Assembly: GCA_913776615.1 (NCBI GenBank)
Contig: CAJYPK010000024.1
Location: 118,490-182,489, forward strand
Length of the DNA: 64,000 bases
DNA from: an uncultured Hymenobacter sp.
Lineage (GTDB): Bacteria; Bacteroidota; Bacteroidia; Cytophagales; Hymenobacteraceae
Direction: 5' to 3'
The notes beneath the pieces are model-generated. The model saw nothing but the letters and a program-made list of their open reading frames with translations, was not told the DNA's origin and did no database searches. Position numbers and translations under genes: made by a program. How positions within the stretch are numbered: the first letter of the stretch is position 1; each line of letters begins with the position of its first letter. Below, piece by piece: positions 1 through 9,486 of the stretch.

Positions 1-2087
1 TGAGCTTCATGCCCACTACCGGCGAGCTGCGCACCCAGCCCGGCGACCTCGACCAGCCGGCCAGCGGTTACCGCTCGCGCTTCGACCGCAAAGACCAGGT
101 GGCCGAGCCCGGCTACTACAAGGTACTGCTGGCCGACTACGGCATTACGGCCGAGCTCACGGCCACCAAGCGGGTGGGCTTTCACCGCTACACCTTCCCC
201 AAGAGCGACCGCGCTCACCTCATCCTCGACATCGGCAACAAGCAGGGCGAGAGCGGTGAAGTGACCGACGCCAGCATTCGGATGGTGGACGCCACGCACG
301 TGGAGGGCTTCGTGAGCACCTATCCCAAGTACGTGAAAATCTACGACCCCGCCGGCAAGGTCAACATGTACTTCTACGGCGAAATCAGCAAGGCCCCGGC
401 CAGCGTGGGCGCGTTTTCGGCGGCGGGCGTGCAGGCGAAAAAGAACTCGGCCACCGGCAAGGGCGCGGGCTTGTTTCTGGATTACCAGACCGCCGCGCAG
501 GAAAAGATCGAGCTGAAAATTGGCCTGTCCTACACCTCCGTGGCCAACGCCAAGGCTAATTTATTGGCCGAGGCCCGCAGTCTCAGCTTCGACCAGGCCC
601 GCGCCGCCGCGCAGGCCACCTGGCAGCGCGAGCTAGGTAAAATCGCGGTGGAAGGCCCCGATGAGCAGAACAAGACCAAGTTCTACACCGGCCTGTTTCA
701 CGGCCTGCTGGGGCGCGGCATCATCAGCGACGTAAACGGGGCCTACCCCAAGCACGGCGGCCAGGTGGGCCAGCCGGCCGCCAGCGCCGGCCCCCGCCCC
801 GAGCTGATGAACACCGACGCCATCTGGGGTGGCTACTGGAACCTAACCCAGCTCTGGGCGCTGGCCTACCCCGAGTGGTACGGCAACTACGTGAACACCG
901 AGCTGCAAGTGTACCGCGACAAGGGCTGGTTTGGCGACGGCCTGGCCAACGGCGAGTTTGTGTCGGGGGTAGGCACCAACTTCGTGGGGCTGGCCGTGGC
1001 CGGGGCCTACCAGATTGGCATTCGCAACTACGATGTCAACCTGGCTTACCAGGCCGTGCGGGCCAACGAGCTGAGCGGCCGCCGCCGCCCGGTGGGTGCG
1101 GGCAAGCTCGACGTGCAGGCCTTCGTGCAGCACGGCTACGTGCCCTTCCGCGAAGACTACAAGCAGTACCAGGGCGAGTGGTACAAGACCGATTCCACCG
1201 GCTCGTACTTCGCCAACTCGCACACCCTGGAGTACAGCTTCAGCGCCTTCGCCGCCGCCCAAATGGCGAAGAGCCTGGGTAAAAAAGCCGATTACGAGCA
1301 GTTCAGTAAGCTGGCCGACGGTTGGAAAAACATCCTCAACCCCCAGACCCAGCTCATGCAGCCCAAGCTGGCCGACGGCACCTTCGTGGGCAATTTCAAC
1401 CCCTTCGAGCCCTGGCGCGGCTTCCAGGAGGGCAACGCCATGCAGTACACTTTCTACGTGCCCCAGAACCCGGCCGGGCTCATCGCGGCGCTGGGCCGCG
1501 ACAAGTTTACTAACCGCCTCGACAGCCTCTTCACCGCCTCGGCCAAAACGGGTTTCGGCGGCGGCAAGGAGATTGACGCCTTCGCTGGCATCAAGGCCAT
1601 CTACAACCACGGCAACCAGCCCTGCCTGCACATCAGCTGGCTGTTCAACTTCGCCGGCCAGCCCTGGCTTACCCAGAAGTGGACCCGCCAGATTTGCGAC
1701 GAGTTTTACGGCACCGAGCCCATTCACGGCTACGGCTACGGGCAGGACGAGGACCAGGGCCAATTGGGCTCGTGGTACGTCATCACGGCGCTGGGCTTGT
1801 TCGACGTGAAGGGCTTCACCGACAGCCGCCCCATTATCGAGCTGGGTAGCCCGCTGTTCAGCAAATCCACCATCCAGCTGGGCAAGGGTAAGACGCTGAT
1901 CATCGAGGCTAAAAACACGGCCCAGGCCAACGTGTACGTGCAGTCCGCCGAGCTCAACGGTAAGCCGCTGGCCAACTGCTGGCTCTACCGCGACGAGCTG
2001 ATGCGCGGCGGCCGGCTGGTCTTCACGATGGGGCCGCAGCCCAACAAAGCCTGGGGCACGAAAACGCCCCCGCCCTCGGCGCAGTAG
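1..2087 (+). CDS. GH92 alpha-mannosidase, 5' end outside window
   Basis: Family GH92 exo-acting, calcium-dependent alpha-mannosidase, probably secreted or periplasmic. The reading frame is open to the first base of the window, and the first ATG (position 9) falls inside the conserved region 'FMPTTGE', so the true start and signal peptide lie upstream. About 690 residues are visible: the end of the N-terminal beta-sandwich, then the (alpha/alpha)6 catalytic domain. Family signatures near the C-terminus are 'YNHGNQPCLHISWLFNFAGQ', 'YGYGQDEDQGQLGSWYV' with the acidic pair, 'LGSPLFSKSTIQLG', and the terminal 'MRGGRLVFTMGPQPNKAWG'. The gene ends in a convergent arrangement with the acetyltransferase gene. 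The family is secure; the linkage specificity cannot be read from sequence. Confidence 0.9.
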   Translation, partial: SFMPTTGELRTQPGDLDQPASGYRSRFDRKDQVAEPGYYKVLLADYGITAELTATKRVGFHRYTFPKSDRAHLILDIGNKQGESGEVTDASIRMVDATHVEGFVSTYPKYVKIYDPAGKVNMYFYGEISKAPASVGAFSAAGVQAKKNSATGKGAGLFLDYQTAAQEKIELKIGLSYTSVANAKANLLAEARSLSFDQARAAAQATWQRELGKIAVEGPDEQNKTKFYTGLFHGLLGRGIISDVNGAYPKHGGQVGQPAASAGPRPELMNTDAIWGGYWNLTQLWALAYPEWYGNYVNTELQVYRDKGWFGDGLANGEFVSGVGTNFVGLAVAGAYQIGIRNYDVNLAYQAVRANELSGRRRPVGAGKLDVQAFVQHGYVPFREDYKQYQGEWYKTDSTGSYFANSHTLEYSFSAFAAAQMAKSLGKKADYEQFSKLADGWKNILNPQTQLMQPKLADGTFVGNFNPFEPWRGFQEGNAMQYTFYVPQNPAGLIAALGRDKFTNRLDSLFTASAKTGFGGGKEIDAFAGIKAIYNHGNQPCLHISWLFNFAGQPWLTQKWTRQICDEFYGTEPIHGYGYGQDEDQGQLGSWYVITALGLFDVKGFTDSRPIIELGSPLFSKSTIQLGKGKTLIIEAKNTAQANVYVQSAELNGKPLANCWLYRDELMRGGRLVFTMGPQPNKAWGTKTPPPSAQ

Positions 2088-2112
2088 TAATTAGCTCAAA
2101 AAACGCTTCTTT

Positions 2113-2330
2113 GCTACCCTGGCGTGGGCGCCTCACCCCCCGGCCCCCTCTCCGAAAAGGAGAGGGGGAGCCTAGTGACAGCAGGGCGTGAGGATGTGAG
2201 GGTAGGAGGGTAGGGGTTTAGGAAGAATACCTATACACTCCTAAACCCCTGCCCTCCTACCCGGACGATAGGCTCCCCCTCTCCTTTTCGGAGAGGGGGC
2301 CGGGGGGTGAGGCGCCCACGCTAGGGTAGC
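2113..2330. repeat. Composite long inverted repeat between convergent genes
   Basis: Arms at about 2113-2173 and 2270-2330 are near-perfect reverse complements (gctaccct...gggagcc against ggctccc...agggtagc). Each arm contains its own small hairpin (ccctctcc gaaaa ggagaggg). A second inverted pair lies inside (ggagggtaggggtttagga / tcctaaacccctgccctcc). This is a nested cruciform-capable element of about 218 bases in the 381-base gap between two convergent genes. Confidence 0.85.
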
Positions 2331-2367
2331 AAAAAATGCTTCTTAACCTACACTGTAGCAAAACAAT

Positions 2368-2406
2368 GAAGGCTCGCCGGGCAATAACTGCGCCCGGCGA
2401 GCCTTC
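2368..2406. terminator. Bidirectional rho-independent terminator
   Basis: Perfect 15-bp stem (gaaggctcgccgggc / gcccggcgagccttc) with a 9-base loop. T-rich sequence follows on both strands (ctgttttat on plus, attgttttg on minus). It sits between the ends of the convergent GH92 and acetyltransferase genes. Confidence 0.85.
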
Positions 2407-2468
2407 GCTGTTTTATCCTCCGCAAGCTCTGCTACAGTGGTGCTTACTCAGCCGGATGAATAATAAAA

Positions 2469-3038
2469 TCACGCGTCGGCCGGCCGCAGGTGCCGGATAA
2501 CCCGGCAGGGATTCCCCACCGCCACCACGTCGGCCGGAATATCCCGCGTGACCACGCTGCCCGCCCCGATTACCGAGCGGTCACCGATGGTTACGCCGGG
2601 GCAAATGACGGTGGCCCCGCCCACCCACACGTCGTCGCCGATGGTTACGGGCTCGGCCGCTTCCAGGCCCGAGGCCCGCTCCAGGTAGTCGAGGGGATGG
2701 GTGGCGGTGTAAATCTGCACCCCGGGGCCAAACATGGTGCGGCTGCCGATGGTCACGTACGTAACGTCCAGGATGGTGCAGTTAAAATTAAAGAATACCT
2801 TGTCGCCCAGCGTAATATTGCTGCCGTAGTCGCAGAAAAAGGGTGAGTTCAGCCCCAGCTCGGTGCCCGCGTTCGGAATCAGCGCCCGCAGCAGGCGCGC
2901 CCGCTCGGCCGGCTGGTCGGCGGGCGTGGCGTTGAGCTGCTGGCACAGCACCTTGGCCCGAATACTCTCGGCGGCGAGCTGCGGGTCGGCGGCGTTGTAC
3001 AGCTCGCCCGCCAGCATTTTCTCTTTTTCAGTTTTCAT
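2469..3038 (-). CDS. Sugar O-acetyltransferase (Maa/LacA/NodL type)
   Basis: Cytosolic acetyl-CoA-dependent O-acetyltransferase of the left-handed beta-helix (hexapeptide) family, 189 residues, the usual length for maltose or galactoside acetyltransferases. The N-terminal 'EKEKMLAGELYNAADPQL' cap is the Mac domain. Hexapeptide repeats follow ('ITLGDKVFFNFN', 'VTIGSRTMFGPGV', 'VTIGDDVWVGGATVICPGV', 'VTIGDRSVIGAGSVVT'). The catalytic histidine is in 'TATHPLD'. The C-terminal 'VVAVGNPCRVIR' closes the coil. It stands alone between two glycosidase genes. Whether it acetylates maltose or another sugar or a thiogalactoside cannot be read from sequence; members of this family often serve as detoxifying acetylases. 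Confidence 0.9.
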   Translation of the reverse strand: MKTEKEKMLAGELYNAADPQLAAESIRAKVLCQQLNATPADQPAERARLLRALIPNAGTELGLNSPFFCDYGSNITLGDKVFFNFNCTILDVTYVTIGSRTMFGPGVQIYTATHPLDYLERASGLEAAEPVTIGDDVWVGGATVICPGVTIGDRSVIGAGSVVTRDIPADVVAVGNPCRVIRHLRPADA

Positions 3039-3049
3039 GTAATGCTTGT

Positions 3050-3146
3050 AACACCAAGCTCCAGCTTGGTGCCGCGTTAGGATTCATTCGCCGGGCCGGG
3101 CTTTTCGAGCATACCCAGCCGCCGCACCAAGCTGGAGCTTGGTGTT
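3050..3146. repeat. Inverted repeat, family B (caccaagct)
   Basis: Perfect 23-bp arms at 3050-3072 and 3124-3146 (aacaccaagctccagcttgg... and its complement) separated by 51 bases. Each arm is itself almost palindromic (caagct ccagcttgg). The same family recurs at 19827-19903. Confidence 0.85.
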
Positions 3147-3234
3147 GCATTATTTTCCTGGCCCCGCTGCCAGGCGCGTGATTGTGTAATTTCCTCGTAG
3201 TCGCCCTTGCGCAGCTTACACGGCAGCTCTGCCA

Positions 3235-3334
3235 ATGCAAACAACGTTCGTCATGCTGAGCTTGCGAAGCATCTTATCAGGTTAAAACGTGATAAGATGC
3301 TTCGCAAGCTCAGCATGACGAACGTTGTTTGCAT
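3235..3334. repeat. Inverted repeat, family A, perfect 45-bp arms
   Basis: Arms at 3235-3279 and 3290-3334 are perfect reverse complements over 45 bases around a 10-base loop. The core is gtcatgctgagcttgcgaag, shared with copies at 8171, 8376, 12887, 52323 and, in variant form, 42171 and 63930. The outer 14 bases (atgcaaacaacgtt) are specific to this copy but are still perfectly inverted. It lies just downstream of the GH97 gene end. Confidence 0.9.
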
Positions 3335-3354
3335 GCCTGCCGCTTCAGCGGTAG

Positions 3355-5595
<2,241 letters not shown>

Positions 5596-5629
5596 CTACC
5601 TCGCCCGGCGCTACCCCCGCATTGCTCGG

Positions 5630-5664
5630 TTTGCGTACTCCATTGACCAGGGAGCGTACTTTTG
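5630..5664 (+). promoter_or_regulatory. Bacteroidetes-type promoter for the AraC gene
   Basis: -7 box TACTTTTG (5657-5664) fits TAnnTTTG, and TTTG at 5630-5633 could be the -33 element. The 23-base gap is a little longer than usual. The predicted start site is about 28 bases before the ATG at 5699, and this box supports choosing that ATG over in-frame upstream codons that run into the GH97 gene. Confidence 0.55.
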
Positions 5665-5698
5665 CCGGCCCCGCGCATCAATAGTAGTCGCCTTTGCC

Positions 5699-6556
5699 AT
5701 GAAATTAGAGCGAGAGCCCGTCCAGTTGCCGCCCGATAGCTCGTTCACCGTTTTTCGGCACGATACGACTAGTCCGTGCCCCAGCTTCTGGCACTACCAC
5801 CCCGAGTACGAGCTGCTGTACTTGCCGGTGGGTAGCGGGCGGCGGCACATCGGCCACACGATTTCGCGCTACGAAAACGGCGAGCTGCTGCTGCTTGGTC
5901 CCAACGTGCCGCACCTCAGCTACGGCTACGGCCAGGCCCCGCCCTTCGAGGAGGTCGTGGTGCAGTTTCGCCACGACCTCGTGGGGGCCGAGCTGCTGGC
6001 CCGGCCCGAGATGGCCCAGCTGCGCGCGCTGCTGGCCCGCTGCCGCACGGGCCTGGTTTTCGGCCCCGCCGTGCGCCACGCCCTCGGCCCGGCCATCAAG
6101 CAGCTGCTGACCCAGCCGCCCTGGGAGCGCCTGCTGGCCCTGCTCAACATCTTGCAGCAGCTGGCTCTCACCCCCGACTATACCGACCTGGCCGCCGGCC
6201 CGCCGGTGGCCGCCACCACCACCGGGCAGGACCGCCTCAACCGCGTACTCGCCCTGCTCGACCAGCGCCTCGCCGGCCCCGTGAGCGTGCCCGAGCTGGC
6301 CGCCGAGGCCGCGCTCTCGGTGCCCGCCTTCTGCCGGTTTTTCAAGAAAATGACCCAGCGCACCGTCACCGAGTTTGTCAACGAGTGCCGGGTGCAGCGG
6401 GCCTGCTACCTGCTGACGCAGAGCACGTCCATTACGGAAGTCGGCTACGCCAGCGGCTTCCAGAACCTGTCGTATTTCAACCGCACCTTCCGGCGCCTGG
6501 TGGGCGTCAGTCCCTCGGCCTACCGCCGCACGGCCGGTGTAGCGCGGACTTTGTAG
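5699..6556 (+). CDS. AraC family transcriptional regulator
   Basis: DNA-binding regulator of 285 residues. The N-terminal half is a cupin-like sensor ('FWHYHPEYELLYLPVGSG', 'GELLLLGPNVPHLSYG'). The C-terminal 100 residues form the AraC double helix-turn-helix, with 'VPELAAEAALSVPAFCRFFK' as the first HTH and 'SITEVGYASGFQNLSYFNRT' as the second, ending in 'FRRLVGVSPSAYRR'. The frame is open further upstream, but ATG 5699 gives the standard cupin start and follows a promoter. It is divergent from GH97 with about 180 bases between, so it may control that gene. The inducer is unknown; cupin-AraC proteins in Bacteroidetes often respond to sugars. Confidence 0.9.
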   Translation: MKLEREPVQLPPDSSFTVFRHDTTSPCPSFWHYHPEYELLYLPVGSGRRHIGHTISRYENGELLLLGPNVPHLSYGYGQAPPFEEVVVQFRHDLVGAELLARPEMAQLRALLARCRTGLVFGPAVRHALGPAIKQLLTQPPWERLLALLNILQQLALTPDYTDLAAGPPVAATTTGQDRLNRVLALLDQRLAGPVSVPELAAEAALSVPAFCRFFKKMTQRTVTEFVNECRVQRACYLLTQSTSITEVGYASGFQNLSYFNRTFRRLVGVSPSAYRRTAGVARTL

Positions 6557-6606
6557 TTCGCCCTCGCCCGCCCGGCAAACCAGCCGCAGCCTACAAAGTC
6601 CGCGCT
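6541..6606 (+). terminator. Inverted repeat over the AraC stop codon
   Basis: Arms agcgcggactttgtag (6541-6556) and ctacaaagtccgcgct (6591-6606) are perfect over 16 bp. The stop codon is the end of the left arm. The loop is 34 bases and there is no T-run, so termination is possible but not certain. Confidence 0.5.
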
Positions 6607-6690
6607 GCCGGTGCTTTCCCGGCTCGCCGCTGGCGCGTACTTTCGCCACGCCCGGCTGCTCGTCCGGCAGCTAGCCTTTTCCCTTTACGT

Positions 6691-8103
6691 ATGAAAATCA
6701 CTACCCTTTTGGCGGCCGGTGGCACGGCGTTGGCGCTGGCCGGCGCGCCCGCCGGCGCGGCGCAGGCCCAAGCCGGGGCCAAGGCCGATTCACTCACCAT
6801 CCGCAAGATTTACGACGAGGCCCTGCTGCGCGGCCAGAGCTATGACAACCTGCGCTACCTCTGCCAGAAAATCGGCGCCCGCCTCTCGGGCTCGCCCCAG
6901 GCCGCCCAGGCCGTGCAGTGGGGCAAGCTGACGATGGAAAAAGCCAACTGCTTCGACAAAGTCTATTTGCAAGAGTGCATGGTGCCGCATTGGGTACGCG
7001 GGGCCAAAGAAAAGGGGCAAATACTTGGCAATAAAGGGAAAGGCGTACCCGCCGCCGTGTGTGCCCTGGGCGGCTCGGTCGCTACGCCCGGCAACAAGCC
7101 CCTGCGCGCCGGCGTGGTCGAGGTCAAGAGCCTGGCCGAGCTGAAAGCGCTGCCCGAGGCGGCCGTGAAGGGCAAGTTCGTGTTCTTCAACCGGCCCTTC
7201 GACGACCGGCTCATCGAGCCCGGCGCGGCCTACGGCGGGGCCGGCGACCAGCGCCGCGCCGGCCCCGCCGAGGCCGGCCGGCGCGGGGCCGTGGGGGCAC
7301 TCGTACGCTCGCTCACCGCCGCCCGCGACAACAACCCCCACACCGGGGCCACCAACTACGGCGACACGCCCACCAGGGTGCCCGCCGCTGCCCTCAGCAC
7401 CCAGGCCGCCGACCAGCTCAGCCAATTGCTGGCCGCCGACCCCAAGCTGGAATTCGAGCTGGAAATGAGCTGCGTGCAATTGCCCGACGAAAAAAGCTAC
7501 AACGTGGTGGGCGAAATCACCGGTTCGAAGTACCCCGAGCAGGTCATCACCGTGGGCGGCCACCTCGACTCCTGGGATCTCGCCCAGGGTGCCCACGACG
7601 ACGGCACCGGCGTGGTGCAAAGCATTGAGGCCCTGCGCCTGCTCAAGGCCGTCGGCCTCCGGCCCGAGCGCACCGTGCGCGCCGTGCTCTTCATGAACGA
7701 GGAAAACGGCACCCGCGGCGGCGACAAGTACGCCGAGCTGGCCAAGCAAAACCGCGAAACCCACCTGGCGGCCATCGAAAGCGACGGTGGCGGCTTCACG
7801 CCCCGGGGCTTCAACGTCGAAAGCACGCCCGCCGTGTTTCAGAAAGTAGCCGCTTGGAAGCCGCTGCTGGCCCCGTACCTAGCCAGCCAGCTCACGCCCG
7901 GCCACGCCGGCACCGACATCGAGCCGCTGGTCGCCGCCGTGAAACCCACCGCGCTCTTCGGCTACGACTGCGACTCGCAGCGCTATTTCGACCTGCACCA
8001 CTCGGCCCTCGACACCTTCGAGCAAGTCAACCGCCGCGAGCTGGAGCTGGGCGGCGCCAGCATGGCCACGCTGATTTACCTGCTGGGTAAGTATGGGTTG
8101 TAG
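6691..8103 (+). CDS. M28 family zinc metallopeptidase
   Basis: Secreted di-zinc aminopeptidase or carboxypeptidase of family M28, 470 residues from ATG 6691. That start opens a clean signal peptide (KITTLLAAGG...AAQAQA, cleavage near residue 27). A protease-associated-like insert (about residues 115-240) precedes the catalytic domain. Zinc ligands can be placed: H291 in 'VGGHLDSWD', D303 in 'GAHDDGTG', the E337-E338 pair in 'MNEENGTRGG', D365 in 'ESDGGG' and H437 in 'DLHHSALDT'. A near-match -7 box (TACTTTCG, 6638-6645) lies upstream. Longer in-frame starts run back into the AraC gene and are rejected. Confidence 0.92.
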   Translation: MKITTLLAAGGTALALAGAPAGAAQAQAGAKADSLTIRKIYDEALLRGQSYDNLRYLCQKIGARLSGSPQAAQAVQWGKLTMEKANCFDKVYLQECMVPHWVRGAKEKGQILGNKGKGVPAAVCALGGSVATPGNKPLRAGVVEVKSLAELKALPEAAVKGKFVFFNRPFDDRLIEPGAAYGGAGDQRRAGPAEAGRRGAVGALVRSLTAARDNNPHTGATNYGDTPTRVPAAALSTQAADQLSQLLAADPKLEFELEMSCVQLPDEKSYNVVGEITGSKYPEQVITVGGHLDSWDLAQGAHDDGTGVVQSIEALRLLKAVGLRPERTVRAVLFMNEENGTRGGDKYAELAKQNRETHLAAIESDGGGFTPRGFNVESTPAVFQKVAAWKPLLAPYLASQLTPGHAGTDIEPLVAAVKPTALFGYDCDSQRYFDLHHSALDTFEQVNRRELELGGASMATLIYLLGKYGL

Positions 8104-8170
8104 GGGGTAAATTTCTATTTGCCAGCTAGCTGCTGCCGAAGAATTACGCAGCAGTGCGACCAAAACCTGT

Positions 8171-8257
8171 CTGTCATGCTGAGCTTGCGAAGCATCTTGT
8201 CAGGGTTGAAGGATTTCTCCTAACGTGATAAGATGCTTCGCAAGCTCAGCATGACAG
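8171..8257. repeat. Inverted repeat, family A
   Basis: Arms 8171-8202 and 8226-8257, 32 bases with one mismatch (cttgtca against tgataag), around a 23-base loop. The core is ctgtcatgctgagcttgcga. It is the first of two family A copies in this convergent gap. Confidence 0.9.
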
Positions 8258-8292
8258 GCGCAAAAAGAAGCGCAGTTCCGCGTAGTTTGTAC

Positions 8293-8338
8293 ACTAGAAA
8301 AAAGGCCAGCCCATAATTTGGACTGGCCTTTTTCTAGT
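8293..8338. terminator. Bidirectional rho-independent terminator
   Basis: Stem actagaaaaaaggccag / ctggcctttttctagt with flanking A and T tracts on both sides. It lies between the convergent M28 and OmpA-like genes and between two family A repeats. Confidence 0.85.
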
Positions 8339-8375
8339 ATAGAAGCTGTTTAGTAAAGTCTTCTTTTCACTACGT

Positions 8376-8470
8376 CTGTCATGCTGAGCTTGCCGAAGCA
8401 TCTCGCGTGGTGCACTAATTCCCTCGTTGGATGAAGCGAGCGAGATGCTTCGGCAAGCTCAGCATGACAG
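8376..8470. repeat. Inverted repeat, family A, with outer inverted flank
   Basis: Perfect 31-bp arms at 8376-8406 and 8440-8470 around a 33-base loop. A further imperfect inverted pair lies outside (gaagctgtttag near 8342 and ctaaacagcttc near 8495), so the whole symmetric structure spans about 8342-8507. Confidence 0.85.
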
Positions 8471-8519
8471 GATGTGTTTCACAAGTAAACTTTCTAAACA
8501 GCTTCATAAATTCTTGGTA

Positions 8520-9329
8520 CTACTGCGTATTCAAAATCGAAAACAGCTCGTCCAGCTTCGGCGTCAGAATAATGTCGGTGCGGCGGTTGAGAGCCTTATT
8601 CTGGGGCGTATCGTTGGGGGCCAGGGGTAGGTACTGGCCCTTGCCGGAAGGCGTAATCTGGGTGGGGTCGATGCCGGAAGCCACGAGCAGGCGGGTGATT
8701 TCGGTGGCCCGCAGCACGCTCAGATCCCAGTTGTCCTTGGCCCCGTTGACCACGCCCTTGATGGGCACGTTGTCGGTGTGGCCCTCAATGAGCACGTTGA
8801 TGTCCTTGTTGCCAGTCAAGGCATTGGCTAGCTTGATAAGGGCATCCTGGCCAGCGGGATCTACCTTGATGGCGCCCGATTTAAAGAGCAGCTGCTCGGA
8901 AAGCGACACGTACACCTTGCCGTTTTTGACGTTCACCTGCAAGTCCCGCGAGTTAAAACCCAGTAGCGCGTCGGATACTTTCTGGCGCAGGGCCTTGGTG
9001 GCGGCATCCTTCTCGTCCAGAATGCGCTGCATCTCGGCCACGCGGGCGTTTTTGGCGGCCAGGTCTTCCTCGGTAGTGCCCAGCGTCTGGTTAAGCTGGT
9101 TTACCTGGTTGTTCTTACTGAGCAGGTCGGCATTCAGTGCTGCCTCGTTCTGCGCCTTGGCCTGCTGAATGGCCATTTTCTCGGCCTGAAGCTGGTCACG
9201 CGAGCGCGTGAGGTCGGCGTTCTGCTGCTGAAGAGCGGCAATCTCTTTCTTGTTGCAGCCTGGAAGCGCGAGGAGCGCGGCCGCCACTAAAAGGGGCGAG
9301 GCGGCGAGTTTTAATCCCGAAAAAATCAT
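8520..9329 (-). CDS. OmpA-like peptidoglycan-binding lipoprotein
   Basis: Envelope lipoprotein of 269 residues. The lipobox 'LLALPGC' puts the acylated cysteine at residue 25. Residues 30-120 are a charged, Gln/Ala-rich coiled coil ('EIAALQQQNADLTRSRDQ'). The C-terminal 120 residues are an OmpA/MotB domain with 'SLSEQLLFKSGAIKVDPAG', 'VLIEGHTDNVPIKG', 'NWDLSVLRATEITRLL' and 'NRRTDIILTP'; these Asp and Arg residues bind diaminopimelate in the family. It probably tethers the outer membrane to peptidoglycan. The ATG sits only 5 bases after a -7-like box, so the transcript may be nearly leaderless. Confidence 0.92.
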   Translation of the reverse strand: MIFSGLKLAASPLLVAAALLALPGCNKKEIAALQQQNADLTRSRDQLQAEKMAIQQAKAQNEAALNADLLSKNNQVNQLNQTLGTTEEDLAAKNARVAEMQRILDEKDAATKALRQKVSDALLGFNSRDLQVNVKNGKVYVSLSEQLLFKSGAIKVDPAGQDALIKLANALTGNKDINVLIEGHTDNVPIKGVVNGAKDNWDLSVLRATEITRLLVASGIDPTQITPSGKGQYLPLAPNDTPQNKALNRRTDIILTPKLDELFSILNTQ

Positions 9330-9334
9330 GGCGC

Positions 9335-9342
9335 CAAAGGTA
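9335..9342 (-). promoter_or_regulatory. -7 box very close to the OmpA-like start codon
   Basis: On the minus strand TACCTTTG fits TAnnTTTG and ends 5 bases before the ATG (9327-9329). No clear -33 TTTG was found 19-21 bases upstream, so it is tentative. If used, the mRNA would begin at or next to the start codon. Confidence 0.35.
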
Positions 9343-9447
9343 AAGCGGGCGGATAAGTCCGGCCCCGGGCCGGGCTGCTCAGCTAAACGCGGGGCCTTAC
9401 GCCGGGGTTGCCGCGGCTGGGGTAGCGGCCCGGTGGGCGGCGTGGGG

Positions 9448-9455
9448 TACTTTTG
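9448..9455 (+). promoter_or_regulatory. -7 box for the S8 protease gene
   Basis: TACTTTTG fits TAnnTTTG and lies 31 bases before the ATG at 9487. No good -33 TTTG is visible. Confidence 0.45.
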
Positions 9456-9486
9456 AGCGCCGGCCCGGCCGGCGTTACCTTTTGCT

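Noticed and set aside
843..1763. Long minus-strand open frame of 306 codons inside GH92
   Set aside because: It is antisense to a clear GH92 domain, has Val/Gly/His-rich shadow composition and no family motif.
3028..3240. 70-codon minus-strand frame between acetyltransferase and GH97
   Set aside because: It consists largely of the family B and family A inverted repeats.
8160..8510. CRISPR-like array from repeated gtcatgctgagcttg units
   Set aside because: The units are paired in inverted orientation with no regular spacers and no cas genes nearby.
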